A DNA stretch of 64,000 bases from Jatrophihabitans telluris (GTDB taxonomy: Bacteria > Actinomycetota > Actinomycetes > Mycobacteriales > Jatrophihabitantaceae): the NCBI RefSeq assembly GCF_023516435.1, contig NZ_CP097332.1:3534001-3598000 (forward strand), in the 5' to 3' direction. The notes under the pieces are model-generated. The model was given only the letters and a program-made list of their open reading frames with translations, did not search any database and was not told the DNA's origin. This document shows positions 9,900 through 19,711 of the stretch, piece by piece; position 1 is the first letter of the stretch, and the number at the start of each line of letters is the position of its first letter. A program made the translations under genes and the position numbers.

Positions 9900-11312
9900 T
9901 CAGCTCGCCGGCACGCCTGGCTTGGTCTGGTATCCACCTGCGGGTGTGCCCAGGTACGGGAAGGACGTCAGGTACGGCGAGTTGGTGTTCGTCGTCCCGT
10001 CCTGTACCGCGCTCGCCGCTGAATCCGGAGTGAAGGACTTGTCCACCAAGGGGATCGTCAAGCCGGCGATCGCCCGTAGCTCGATGGTGACCACGTCGTC
10101 ACTCACCCGCCGGCCGTTGGGGAACCCGGCCAGGTCGCCGCCGAGGACCCCGAGGTCGTTGGGCGACTTCGCCGGTGGGATGGCCAGGTTCAGCCGCAGC
10201 ATGTCGGCCAGCACCGGACCGGTCTTGGTCGAGAACCCGGGCACGATGCCCTTCGGGATACCGGTCAGCAGGATGGCGGTCAGGTCGGCGCGCGGCTTGG
10301 AATACGCGGCCAGGTTCGGGAACACCCCCGGGTAGAGCACGGGCAACAGGCCCGCTAGTTCGGGCTTGCTCACGTACTTGGCGAAGGAGCCGTCGGCGTG
10401 CGGATCGAGGGCGTTCCACCGATCCTTGTCCCCCATCGGCACGATCACCTCGTTGAACAGGGGGTTTCCGAGCCGGGACACCTGGGCGTAGGGGCCGTAG
10501 GACACCGACTTGCCCGAACCGGGAACGAAGACCCTCGAGGCCCTGCGGCTGGCGCTGGCCCAGACGCCGATGACCGAGGCCTCGTCCTCCGGGTCGTGCG
10601 GGCGCTTGCCCAGGTGGCTGATCGCCGGGATCGGAACCTGCAATGCGATGGAGTGCACGTTGAGGCCCTGCGTGCCGTTGACGCCGACCGCGGCCGCCGA
10701 CGGAATCAGGTGCGCCATCTCGAAGGGCCGCAGCGTGCCGAGGTCGAAGATACTGCCGAGGTCGACGTGGAATCCTTCCGCACGCTGACCGGCGAACACT
10801 CGCGCGCCGCCGGGCAGGTTGTGCACGGCCGCGTTGGTGAAGGTCGCGGCATAGTTCGGTGTGCTCCGCACACCCACGTTCACGGGCGGGACCGTCAGGC
10901 CACTGGCGAGGATCTTCGTCCGTCCCCGGCCGCCCTTGTCCGAGCCATGGTCGCTGCCGTGGTCGACGCGGGTGACCGAGTAGTACTGGGGACGGTTCCA
11001 GTTCGGGTCGGTGATCGAGGAGATCGGACCGACGTTGTAGAGGAAGGTTTTCTCGTTGCGGACCTTCGTGTGGAATCGGAACTGGTAGCTGATGTCGGCG
11101 TGAGCGTTACCGGCGTTGGAGATATGAATCTCGTACAGGACGTCCTCACCGAACTCGTAGAAATTCGGCCCTCCGTTGGGCTGCTGCAACGGGATGAAGT
11201 TGGCGATCAGCGTGACGCTGTCGGGCTTGTCCGGGCTGACGAAGGCGTAGACGTCGGTGTTGTCGGCGACCGGGTCCTTGGAGATCTCCGGTGCTTCGCG
11301 ATGCGAGGACAT
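9900..11312 (-). CDS. DUF4331 family protein
   Basis: A 470-residue member of the DUF4331 family, recognised by the opening MSSHREAP followed by DNTDVYAFVSPDKPD and NFIPLQQPNGGPNFYEF, and by DMLRLNLAIPP and NGRRVSDDVV near the C-terminus. The function of the family is not established. No signal peptide is seen. The start codon is ATG 11312, two bases after the stop of the upstream Tat-secreted gene, so translation is probably coupled. Export could depend on its Tat-bearing neighbour or on another route. Confidence 0.85.
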   Translation of the reverse strand: MSSHREAPEISKDPVADNTDVYAFVSPDKPDSVTLIANFIPLQQPNGGPNFYEFGEDVLYEIHISNAGNAHADISYQFRFHTKVRNEKTFLYNVGPISSITDPNWNRPQYYSVTRVDHGSDHGSDKGGRGRTKILASGLTVPPVNVGVRSTPNYAATFTNAAVHNLPGGARVFAGQRAEGFHVDLGSIFDLGTLRPFEMAHLIPSAAAVGVNGTQGLNVHSIALQVPIPAISHLGKRPHDPEDEASVIGVWASASRRASRVFVPGSGKSVSYGPYAQVSRLGNPLFNEVIVPMGDKDRWNALDPHADGSFAKYVSKPELAGLLPVLYPGVFPNLAAYSKPRADLTAILLTGIPKGIVPGFSTKTGPVLADMLRLNLAIPPAKSPNDLGVLGGDLAGFPNGRRVSDDVVTIELRAIAGLTIPLVDKSFTPDSAASAVQDGTTNTNSPYLTSFPYLGTPAGGYQTKPGVPAS

Positions 11313-11314
11313 GG

Positions 11315-11680
11315 CTACTTCCCTTCCACAGCGCGGGTGATCCGGGCAACGAGGTCCGGGTCGTTGACGAGGACCTCGCGTTCACCGACGTACACCGACA
11401 GCCGACCCGAGGCCGGGTCGCTGACGTGGACGACGAGCGGTTGCGCGTCCGCGGGCGTGGTGAGCGCTTTGGCCGACGCGGCCGGACGGGCGAAGCCAGG
11501 GCCGACCGCCCCCGCGACGACCAGCCCGGCCGCGGCGGTTGCCCCCGTCGCTACGAGGAAGCTTCGGCGAGAGGCGTCGGATCCTGCCGGTGCTGGCCCC
11601 CGTGTGGCCGATTGCGGTGCGGTGGTGCTCGGTGCGGTCCCTACCTCGGTACTCACTGCGGGAATCGGTCTCCCAGACAT
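11315..11680 (-). CDS. Tat-signal small secreted protein
   Basis: A 121-residue protein. A Ser/Thr/Pro-rich N-terminus precedes a clear twin-arginine signal, SRRSFLVATGATAAAG (about residues 38-53), and a hydrophobic stretch to about 65. The remaining 55 residues include VVHVSDPASGRLSVYVGEREV, a beta-hairpin-like segment, and finish with a basic helix. ATG 11680 is chosen because a GGAGGAG Shine-Dalgarno precedes it. It is the first gene of a three-gene operon with DUF4331 and the His-rich protein, which suggests a folded, cofactor- or metal-containing exported complex (inference). Confidence 0.75.
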   Translation of the reverse strand: MSGRPIPAVSTEVGTAPSTTAPQSATRGPAPAGSDASRRSFLVATGATAAAGLVVAGAVGPGFARPAASAKALTTPADAQPLVVHVSDPASGRLSVYVGEREVLVNDPDLVARITRAVEGK

Positions 11681-11812
11681 ACGGCTCTCCTCCAGCCACA
11701 GGAAGCGTGGTTGCCCCCTCCACGCGACCATTCGGTACCGCAGGTGCGTTCGGATCGTGAGATTCCCGTGATTTTTCTGGGGGAAACCCGGATCGACGTC
11801 CTGGAAACGCAA

Positions 11813-11844
11813 CCGGCCCGCCGAGCTTGCGCTCGACGGGCCGG
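11813..11844 (-). terminator. hairpin terminator after mdh
   Basis: Arms 11813-11825 and 11832-11844 pair over 13 bp with one mismatch, closing a 6-nt loop. The structure lies about 20 bp beyond the mdh stop and 130 bp ahead of the Tat-protein start, separating the two transcripts. Confidence 0.75.
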
Positions 11845-11865
11845 GCCAAAACGGCTGTTATCCGA

Positions 11866-12936
<1,071 letters not shown>

Positions 12937-12945
12937 TCAACGGAT

Positions 12946-12990
12946 GGTTCAGTGGCTGGTTCAGTGGCTGGTTCAGTGGCCGGTTCAGCC
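12946..12990. repeat. 12-bp tandem repeat in the mdh/DUF3017 gap
   Basis: Three copies of a 12-bp unit beginning GGTTCAGTGG start at 12946, 12958 and 12970 (the third with one change), followed by a truncated copy to 12990. The array fills most of the space between the DUF3017 stop and the mdh start region. It could be slippage-generated filler or could affect mdh expression. Confidence 0.85.
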
Positions 12991-12993
12991 GGT

Positions 12994-13278
12994 TCACCGC
13001 TGAGGCAGGGACAGGGCGAACACGACGGCGAGCAGCCCGAACCCCCAGTAGCAGGCCACGTCGAAAGCACGGCGGCGGACCCGCAACAAGCCGGCCTGTT
13101 CGTTGGACAGCGCCAGCCGGAACACACCGGCGAGCGCCAGGCCGATGGTGATTCCGCCGACGGCCCGTAACCAGTGTTGAGGCGCGGCGAGGGCGTAACA
13201 GACCGCGGCCAGCTCGCAGGTCAGCACGAGCAGGAACGGAACCTCCTTGAGGTCCTGGCCATGCATCCAGCGCACCAT
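12994..13278 (-). CDS. DUF3017 small membrane protein
   Basis: A 94-residue protein with three hydrophobic segments (about residues 12-33, 38-57 and 72-90). DUF3017 proteins are small actinobacterial membrane proteins of unknown role, commonly found next to folD as here. The start is ATG 13278, 18 bp after the folD stop, in the same operon. The second half of the protein (ALSNEQAGLLRVRRR) is the segment most typical of the family. Confidence 0.8.
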   Translation of the reverse strand: MVRWMHGQDLKEVPFLLVLTCELAAVCYALAAPQHWLRAVGGITIGLALAGVFRLALSNEQAGLLRVRRRAFDVACYWGFGLLAVVFALSLPQR

Positions 13279-13296
13279 CTGAACGAGCCGGCCCGG

Positions 13297-14145
13297 TCAG
13301 CCAGTGACGGCGCGCTCGGCCGCGGCGACGACATTGGTCAGCAACATGGCGCGCGTCATCGGGCCGACACCGCCGGGGTTCGGGGCGAGGAAACCGGCCA
13401 CGTCGGCCACATCGGCCGCCACGTCGCCGGCGATCCTGCCCTCGACCCGGCTCACCCCGACGTCCAGCACGGCGGCCCCCGGCTTGATCATCGCGGCGGT
13501 GACGAGGCTCGGCGAGCCCGCCGCGGCCACGACGATGTCGGCCTGGCGGGTGTACGCGGCCAGATCGCGGGTCCCGGTGTGGCACAGGGTGACGGTCGCG
13601 TTTTCCGAGCGACGGGTCAGCAGCAGGCCGAGTGGACGCCCGACGGTGATCCCGCGACCGATGACCACGGCATGGGCGCCCGCGATCGGGACGTCGAAAC
13701 GCCGGAGCAGCTCGATGACCCCGATGGGCGTGCACGGCAGCGGGGCCGATTCCCCCAGTACCAAGGAGCCGAGATTGAACGGATGCAGGCCGTCGACGTC
13801 CTTGGCCGGGTCGACCCGGGACAGGATTCGGAACTCGTCCAGTCCGGTGGGCTGCTGGACGAGGAAACCGGTGCAGGCAGGATCGGCGTTGAGCTCGTCG
13901 ACGACGGCCTCGACCTCGGCCTGGGTGGTTCCGACCGGCAGTTCCTTCTGGATGCTGGCGATGCCGATCTCCGCACAGTCCTTGTGCTTGGCGTTGACAT
14001 ACCAACGGCTACCGGGGTCATCGCCGACGAGCACCGTGCCCAGGCCCGGGACGATGCCTCGTTCGGCCAGCGCGGCAACCCGTTGCTTCAGTTCGGACTT
14101 GATGGTCGCCAGGGTCGCCTTGCCATCGAGAATCGTCGCCGTCAC
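13297..14145 (-). CDS. folD: bifunctional 5,10-methylenetetrahydrofolate dehydrogenase/cyclohydrolase
   Basis: A 282-residue FolD that oxidises methylene-THF to methenyl-THF and hydrolyses it to 10-formyl-THF, the donor used by PurH next door. Visible motifs are [14 protein letters not shown] with the catalytic Lys, [11 protein letters not shown], the PKDVDGL-type loop ([11 protein letters not shown]), [16 protein letters not shown] for NADP, and [11 protein letters not shown] at the C-terminus. A GTG at 14145 (TATILDG...) is preferred because an AGGA lies eight bases upstream. An ATG at 14154 would be nine bases longer and has its Shine-Dalgarno abutting the codon. Confidence 0.93.
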   Translation of the reverse strand: MTATILDGKATLATIKSELKQRVAALAERGIVPGLGTVLVGDDPGSRWYVNAKHKDCAEIGIASIQKELPVGTTQAEVEAVVDELNADPACTGFLVQQPTGLDEFRILSRVDPAKDVDGLHPFNLGSLVLGESAPLPCTPIGVIELLRRFDVPIAGAHAVVIGRGITVGRPLGLLLTRRSENATVTLCHTGTRDLAAYTRQADIVVAAAGSPSLVTAAMIKPGAAVLDVGVSRVEGRIAGDVAADVADVAGFLAPNPGGVGPMTRAMLLTNVVAAAERAVTG

Positions 14146-14170
14146 GCGGCCCATCCTGCCAGCAGTCGCC

Positions 14171-14845
14171 TCAACCGATTCGCAGACCCAGGAAGCGAGC
14201 GAAGCCGAGGGCCTGCTCGACATCCACCCGTGCGCCGGTCAGATCCACCAGGCGCGGGTCGAGGTCGGCGAGCACGGCCCCGCGCAGGTCGGCGTCCTTC
14301 AACGACGCGTTCTGCCAGCGCAGACCCGTGAGGTCGGCACCGGAGAAGCGGCAGCGATCCAGCTTTGCGCCGACGACGTTCGCGCCGACCAGTTTCGAGC
14401 CGGTGAAGTCGACCTCGCGCAGATCCGAATTGCCCAGCGACACACCGCTGAAGTCGCAGCCGGCCACGCTCACTCCCCGCAGGTTCACCGCGTCGAAGAC
14501 CGACGCCGAGAACTTGCAGTCGGTCGAGGACATCCGCGTGAAGGTGGTCCGCTCGAACGTGCACGAGACGAAGGCCGATCTCAGGTGCTCGGACTGCCTG
14601 AGGTTGGCGCCGTCGAAGGAACAGTCGGTGAACGAGCACCCCTCGGTACGCAGCCAGGCGAGGTCGGTGTCCGCGAACGAGCAGCGCAGGAACGACAGCC
14701 GGGAGAACTCCAGATCCGGCAGATCGGTGTCGGAGAAGTCCTCGTCGTGGACGACCGAACCACCCTCACCAGGGGCAGCGGAACTCTCGGCGAGGATCTG
14801 GGCGAACCAGTCCGGAAACGGCGCCGGTTGGTGGGTCTCGGTCAC
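14171..14845 (-). CDS. pentapeptide-repeat protein
   Basis: A 224-residue protein. After an acidic leader of about 35 residues, some 30 pentapeptides of the A(D/N)LXX type follow (for example [20 protein letters not shown]), predicting a right-handed quadrilateral beta-helix. The Qnr/MfpA branch of this fold mimics DNA and protects gyrase, but many members have no known role and nothing here singles out gyrase. It lies between folD and purH on the same strand with short gaps, so it is probably transcribed with them. Confidence 0.85.
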   Translation of the reverse strand: MTETHQPAPFPDWFAQILAESSAAPGEGGSVVHDEDFSDTDLPDLEFSRLSFLRCSFADTDLAWLRTEGCSFTDCSFDGANLRQSEHLRSAFVSCTFERTTFTRMSSTDCKFSASVFDAVNLRGVSVAGCDFSGVSLGNSDLREVDFTGSKLVGANVVGAKLDRCRFSGADLTGLRWQNASLKDADLRGAVLADLDPRLVDLTGARVDVEQALGFARFLGLRIG

Positions 14846-14860
14846 GGATCGGCGACTGTG

Positions 14861-16426
14861 TCAGTGGGCGAAGTGCCGGGTACCCGTGAAGTACATCGTC
14901 ACTCCCGCCGCCTCGGCTGCCTCCACGGCTTGGTTGTCGCGGATCGAGCCGCCCGGTTGCACGACCGCGCGCACCCCGGCGTCGAGCAGGACCTGCAGGC
15001 CGTCAGGGAACGGGAAGAAGGCATCGGAGGAGGCGTAGGACCCGGCGGCTCGGTCGCCGGCGCGGGCCACGGCGAGCTTGGCCGAGTCCACCCGGTTGAC
15101 CTGCCCCATGCCCACGCCGACGGACGCGCCGCCCTTGGCGAGCAGGATGGCGTTGGACTTGACGGCGCGCACGGCGCGCCAGGCGAATTCGAGCTCGGCC
15201 AGGCCGGTCTCGTCCAGCGCCCGTCCGGCGGCCAGGGTCCAGTTCTGCGGGTCATCGCCGGGAGCGGCAATGGTGTCGGCGTCCTGCATGAGCATGCCGC
15301 CGGAGATCGGACGGAGCTCGGCCGTGGTGGGTCTGGGCGCGGCGGCGACCAGCAGGCGCAGGTTCGCCCGCGTGGCCAGCACGGCGACGGCGTCCTCGTC
15401 GAACGCCGGCGCGATGATGACCTCGGTGAAGATGTCCTTGACCTGCTCGGCCATCGCCACGGTGACGGGGCGGTTGGTGGCGATCACGCCGCCATAGGCC
15501 GACACGGGATCACAGGCATGGGCCAACAGGTGCGCCTGCGCGATGTCGGCTCCGACCGCGATGCCGCAAGGGTTGGCGTGCTTGATGATGGCCACGCAGG
15601 GCTCGTCGAAGTCATAGGCGGCCCGGTAGGCGGCGTCACCGTCGACATAGTTGTTGAAGCTCATGGCTTTGCCGTGCAGCTGCTCGGCCTGCGCGATGCC
15701 GGCTTCGGAGCCTTGCAGGACGTACAGGGCGGCGGCCTGGTGCGGGTTCTCGCCGTAGCGCAGGATTTCGGCCCGTTCGAGCGCCTGGCCAACGTAGGGC
15801 GGCCAGTGCGTGGTGCCGTCGGCCGCTTCGAGGGTGCCGGTCTGGGCGCCGAACCAGTTCGCAACGGCCGCGTCATAGGCGGCGGTGTGCGCATAGGCCT
15901 TACCAGCCAGGCGCTGGCGGTCGGCCAGCTCGAATCCCCCAGCGCCGACCGCGGTCAGCACCTCGGGGTAGAGCCGGGGATCGACGACGACGGCAACCGA
16001 GCCGTGATTCTTGGCCGAGGCCCGGACCATGGCCGGGCCCCCGATGTCGATCTGCTCGACGATCTCGGGCGCGCTCGCGCCGGAGGCGACCGTCTCCCGG
16101 AACGGGTACAGGTTCACGACGACGAGCTGGAAAGTCTCGATGCCTAGTTCGGCCACGGTCGACAGGTGTTCGTCGTTGCCCTGGTCGGCCAGCAGTCCCG
16201 CGTGCACGTGCGGGTGGAGCGTCTTGACCCGACCGCCGAGGATCTCCGGGAAACCGGTGACCGACTCGACACTGGTGACGGGGACCCCGTAGCCGGCGAT
16301 GGTGGCGGCGGTGGATCCGGTCGAGACGATCTCGACCCCGGCGCCGTGCAGGCCGTGGGCGAGTTCCTCGAGTCCGGACTTGTCGTAGACGCTCACCAGG
16401 GCACGGCGAACGGCGATTCGGCTCAC
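14861..16426 (-). CDS. purH: AICAR transformylase/IMP cyclohydrolase
   Basis: A 521-residue bifunctional enzyme for the last two steps of purine synthesis. The N-terminal MGS-like IMP cyclohydrolase domain (about 1-150) shows [19 protein letters not shown] and [14 protein letters not shown]. The C-terminal transformylase shows [18 protein letters not shown] and [10 protein letters not shown]. It uses 10-formyl-THF, which the downstream folD can supply. The start is ATG 16426. The gene directly upstream is DUF6350, with only 48 bp between; the purN normally found between them in actinobacteria is absent. Confidence 0.96.
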   Translation of the reverse strand: MSRIAVRRALVSVYDKSGLEELAHGLHGAGVEIVSTGSTAATIAGYGVPVTSVESVTGFPEILGGRVKTLHPHVHAGLLADQGNDEHLSTVAELGIETFQLVVVNLYPFRETVASGASAPEIVEQIDIGGPAMVRASAKNHGSVAVVVDPRLYPEVLTAVGAGGFELADRQRLAGKAYAHTAAYDAAVANWFGAQTGTLEAADGTTHWPPYVGQALERAEILRYGENPHQAAALYVLQGSEAGIAQAEQLHGKAMSFNNYVDGDAAYRAAYDFDEPCVAIIKHANPCGIAVGADIAQAHLLAHACDPVSAYGGVIATNRPVTVAMAEQVKDIFTEVIIAPAFDEDAVAVLATRANLRLLVAAAPRPTTAELRPISGGMLMQDADTIAAPGDDPQNWTLAAGRALDETGLAELEFAWRAVRAVKSNAILLAKGGASVGVGMGQVNRVDSAKLAVARAGDRAAGSYASSDAFFPFPDGLQVLLDAGVRAVVQPGGSIRDNQAVEAAEAAGVTMYFTGTRHFAH

Positions 16427-16474
16427 GCGCGGGACTCCTCAATCGAGATTTCGGTGTGGCCTTCGGCGCGAAAT

Positions 16475-17731
16475 CTACCCGGTCTCGCGCAGGCCCCGAA
16501 CGCGTCCGGTCCCGGTGCCGACCATTGCGTCCTCGGCACCGGCGCCCGGGCGCTCGGTCAGGCCGCCGTCGTCGCCTGACCGCTCGGTCTGCGCAGAGTC
16601 GCCGTCCCGGCGATCCCCGGCGCCGCGACGGTGCACGAGCTGGAGCAGAGTAGCGATCGCGCCACCGCTGGCCAGGACGAGACCCGCGACGCTCGCGCCG
16701 AGCAGCCACCACACGGTGCCGATGTGCTGCAGTGCGCCCGAGCCGAGGCCTCCGGTGGCCAGGGCGCTGGCCAGGGCGACGATCGCGCCGCACGTCACCG
16801 ACGCGAGCAGGACGTCCAGCAGCTGGGCGGTGAGCGATCCAGCTCGCCCGAGGGCCCGTACCGCCAGGGCACCGGCCGCGAGGGCCGTCAGGATCATGAG
16901 CCCAACGCCGACGGCCAGAGCCGGGCGGCCCAGGGGCACCGCGGCCAGTGCGGGAAACAGCGGCAGCTTGCCGTGGCTGGCCCCGAACGGCGAGACCGCG
17001 GTGTGACTGCCGACCGCAAAGCCCGGCCCGGCCAGGAAGCCGACGCCGCCGAGAACCAGATTCGGAGCCGCCCCGACGCCCAGCAGGGCGATCGGCAAAC
17101 CTCCGACGCCAACGGCCAGCCGGCCCTGCACCGTGGTGGCCTCGTGCAGATGTGCGACGAGCGACACCGCGACCAGGGCGGCGCCCAGGGCGAAGTAGGT
17201 TCCCGCGGCGGCGGCTCCGGCCCGCAGCACGGCCCGTACCCGCGCGTCGAGCCGGGACCAGACCAGTGGCCCGTAGCGGGCGGCCGATCCGACGCCCGCG
17301 CTGAAACCGAGCGCGGCGATCAGACTCGCGACGAGCGGCGCCCGGCTCTGGCCGAGCACCGCCCAGTCGGCGGCAACCGCCGTCGCCGCCGAGTAGCCGA
17401 GGACGAGCCCGATGAACCCGTCCACCGTCTCCGGTCGGCGGGCGTGCCAGCCGACGAGCCACCCGAGCAGCCCCGTCACCAGCAGCGGAGTGAGGCTGAC
17501 ATGCACCCCTTCGAGGACCAGGCCGCCATGGTTTCCGGAGATCGTGAGGATGGCTGCTGCCTTGAGCGCCGAGGACGCGGCTGTCGAATCGGCGCCCGGC
17601 GCGAACCAGGCCAGGAACGTCGGGATTGCCGTCAGCAGTACCGCGAGCAGGAACAGCGCGACGCCCGCGACCACGCCACGCCGGAATCGCGTCAACCAGC
17701 CGGGCGGGTAGTCAGGGTCGGGACGAGTCAC
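16475..17731 (-). CDS. DUF6350 polytopic membrane protein
   Basis: A 418-residue membrane protein with about ten hydrophobic helices from residue 18 to 370, then a charged, Asp/Arg-rich cytoplasmic tail. This is the DUF6350 family, equivalent by position to M. tuberculosis Rv0955, sometimes discussed as a cell-division-linked membrane protein. The GASHGKLPLFPAL loop in the middle is a conserved-looking stretch. The start is ATG 17731 (MTRPDPDYPPGW). It sits between the DUF5336-like genes and purH. Confidence 0.8.
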   Translation of the reverse strand: MTRPDPDYPPGWLTRFRRGVVAGVALFLLAVLLTAIPTFLAWFAPGADSTAASSALKAAAILTISGNHGGLVLEGVHVSLTPLLVTGLLGWLVGWHARRPETVDGFIGLVLGYSAATAVAADWAVLGQSRAPLVASLIAALGFSAGVGSAARYGPLVWSRLDARVRAVLRAGAAAAGTYFALGAALVAVSLVAHLHEATTVQGRLAVGVGGLPIALLGVGAAPNLVLGGVGFLAGPGFAVGSHTAVSPFGASHGKLPLFPALAAVPLGRPALAVGVGLMILTALAAGALAVRALGRAGSLTAQLLDVLLASVTCGAIVALASALATGGLGSGALQHIGTVWWLLGASVAGLVLASGGAIATLLQLVHRRGAGDRRDGDSAQTERSGDDGGLTERPGAGAEDAMVGTGTGRVRGLRETG

Positions 17732-17817
17732 CGAACCAGGCTCGCAAAGCCCATCGGGGTTGGCCTCCAGGCGCGCCGATCAGGGCCGGGTTCGTCCGGT
17801 CAACTCACAGGCGGCGA

Positions 17818-18636
17818 TCAGCCCGGACGCCGCTGGGGCGGGTAACCGGGGCTATTGGGCGGCGGGCTGGTGGACGGCGTGCCGTTGGGCGGATAGGCAT
17901 TCTGCGGATAGGCGTTCTGCGGATAGGCGGGCGGGACAGCGCCCTGCGGGTAGGTGCCCCGCGGATACGTCGGGGGCGCGTAGTTCGGCGGCGGGTAGTT
18001 CGGCGGCGGGTAGTTCGGCGGCGGGTAGTTCGGCGGCGGGTACGTCCCGGTCAGGGGGTATCCGGCTGGTGGTGGTCCTTGCGGAAACGCGTTCGGCTGG
18101 CCCCGACGCGCGGCGAGTTCGTCCGCCGTCTGCTGTCGGGCCTGTAGTTCGGCCACCCTGGCCGCGTTGACGACTTTGCGACTGCCCTTGACCCAGCCCA
18201 CGACCAGGACGGCACATTGCGTGATTGCGGTCAGCAGGCCCGCCACAGAGCCGGATTCGATGGTCGCGCTGTCCTGCTTGGCCAGCATGCCGCCGAGAAT
18301 CAGGAGTACCGCGATTCCCGAAATCAACACCGCGACCGGCGGCGCACTGGACGTGTGCGCGCGGCCGGAGACCACCTGGTTCAACGTGAGCGCGGCCGCG
18401 ACCAGGACCAGCCCGATGCCGACCGCACCCGCGCCGGTGGAAAAGCCCGGCACCCCACCGCCGCTGTCGCCGACGGTGCCGAACCAGCCGAGCAGCCCCC
18501 ACACGAGCATGGGCGCGGCCAGCGCCACACCGATGACGTCCCAGGGCCGGGCCTTGAGCAGACCGGCCGCCGCGAGTTCCTGCAGCCGGGGAGAGGACTC
18601 GGGTGGACCGTCTGGTCGAAAGTCTGGTCGCGCCAT
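17818..18636 (-). CDS. DUF5336-like membrane protein with Pro-rich tail
   Basis: A 272-residue protein. Residues 30-165 hold four hydrophobic helices. A short basic coiled-coil-like helix (VNAARVAELQARQQTADELAARR) follows, then about 90 residues rich in Pro, Tyr, Asn and Gly. The tail contains repeated PPNYPPPNY units from an exact 15-bp DNA repeat. It resembles the neighbouring DUF5336 protein in plan but with the Pro-rich part at the other end. Function unknown; the tail probably extends into cytoplasm or wall. The start is ATG 18636. Confidence 0.7.
   Translation of the reverse strand: MARPDFRPDGPPESSPRLQELAAAGLLKARPWDVIGVALAAPMLVWGLLGWFGTVGDSGGGVPGFSTGAGAVGIGLVLVAAALTLNQVVSGRAHTSSAPPVAVLISGIAVLLILGGMLAKQDSATIESGSVAGLLTAITQCAVLVVGWVKGSRKVVNAARVAELQARQQTADELAARRGQPNAFPQGPPPAGYPLTGTYPPPNYPPPNYPPPNYPPPNYAPPTYPRGTYPQGAVPPAYPQNAYPQNAYPPNGTPSTSPPPNSPGYPPQRRPG
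17981..18040. repeat. four exact 15-bp repeats inside the Pro-rich gene
   Basis: Four head-to-tail copies of TAGTTCGGCGGCGGG occupy 17981-17995, 17996-18010, 18011-18025 and 18026-18040. On the coding (minus) strand they encode repeated Pro-Pro-Pro-Asn-Tyr. Exact identity at synonymous sites points to recent slippage, and copy number may vary between strains. Confidence 0.95.
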
Positions 18637-18721
18637 GACCCAAGCCTAGAGCGCCGGCGGATCCCACAACCGGGGAGCGAGCGGGCGTGCCTCGCCCCCC
18701 GATCTCGCCGGTCGGAACCGA

Positions 18722-19579
18722 TCAGGCGCGGGTGGGCAGCTTCCCGCCCGTCTGGGTGAACCGCAGGTACGACAACACGGTGCCGGCAATGAGCAGCAGG
18801 AGGCTGATCCAGTAGCTGATGCCGTGGCCCTTGTTGTAACTGAAGCCGAGAGTGCTGAAGCCGCTCGGCCCGGGGACGACGAACAACGCCAGGATGGCGC
18901 ACAGCAGGGCCAGCGCGAAACCGCCCAGGACGACGAGCCGCACCGGGAACGGCAGGGTCAGCTTCGCGATCAGATGCGCCGCGAGGACCACGGCGGCGGC
19001 AAAGGCGACCAGCGCGGCGAACCAGCCGAAGAAGCCGTGCCACGCGCTGAACGTCTTGCTCTCGCTGATTCCCAGGCCGGAGAAGGAGTACTTGTAGTAG
19101 CCGAAGAACGAGAAGAGCATGGTCAGCACGCCGGCGGCGATGATGCCCCAGTCGAGCTGGTTGACCGTTTTCGGATCGAAGTTCTGCAGGTTCGCCGGGT
19201 CGAAGCCGACCTGCTGGCCGAAGCTGGACGCGGGAGCGGGCTGGTCCCACTGGCCGGCCGCACTCGGGTCGGCACCGGGGGGCTGGTAACTCGGCGCGGG
19301 CGGCGCTTGATACGCCGGCGCGGGCGGCTGGTAGCTCGGCGGCGGCGGCGCTTGATACGCCGGAGGTGGCGGCTGGTAGCTCGGCGCGGGGGGCGGCTGG
19401 TAGCTCGGCGTAGACCCGGGGGGAGCCGGCGCTTGATACGCCGGCGGTGGCGGCTGAGATCCCGGCGCGGGGGGCGGCTGGTAGCCCGGCGTAGACCCGG
19501 GCGGAGGTGGCTGGTTCGACGGCGCGGGGGCGTTCGGGTCGTCGTAACCACCAGGGTTGGTGCCGGGAGTCTCAGTCAT
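18722..19579 (-). CDS. DUF5336 membrane protein, Pro-rich N-terminus
   Basis: A 285-residue protein. The first 130 residues are a low-complexity repeat of Pro, Gln, Tyr, Ala and Ser (YQPPPAP-type units). The rest carries four membrane helices, beginning with QLDWGIIAAGVLTMLFSFFGYY. It matches DUF5336 and corresponds by position to M. tuberculosis Rv0954, near sucCD. Function is unknown; the family is linked to the cell envelope. ATG 19579 (MTETPGTNPGG) follows AAAGGGA; a longer in-frame start lacks a good ribosome site. Confidence 0.8.
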   Translation of the reverse strand: MTETPGTNPGGYDDPNAPAPSNQPPPPGSTPGYQPPPAPGSQPPPPAYQAPAPPGSTPSYQPPPAPSYQPPPPAYQAPPPPSYQPPAPAYQAPPAPSYQPPGADPSAAGQWDQPAPASSFGQQVGFDPANLQNFDPKTVNQLDWGIIAAGVLTMLFSFFGYYKYSFSGLGISESKTFSAWHGFFGWFAALVAFAAAVVLAAHLIAKLTLPFPVRLVVLGGFALALLCAILALFVVPGPSGFSTLGFSYNKGHGISYWISLLLLIAGTVLSYLRFTQTGGKLPTRA

Positions 19580-19711
19580 CGGTGTCCCTTTCGGACGATC
19601 GAGATGCCCATACTCCGGCGGAGCACGGGCTGAGATCGGAATCAAGCTATACCTAGGTGATCCTTAGAAACAGAGGACTCACCGGCCGTGGTGATACCTG
19701 GGGCCACTGAC

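Noticed and set aside
13304-16147. A 947-codon plus-strand open frame antisense to folD, the pentapeptide gene and purH
   Set aside because: High-GC codon bias leaves the antisense frame open; the product has no domain, while the minus strand holds three clear genes.
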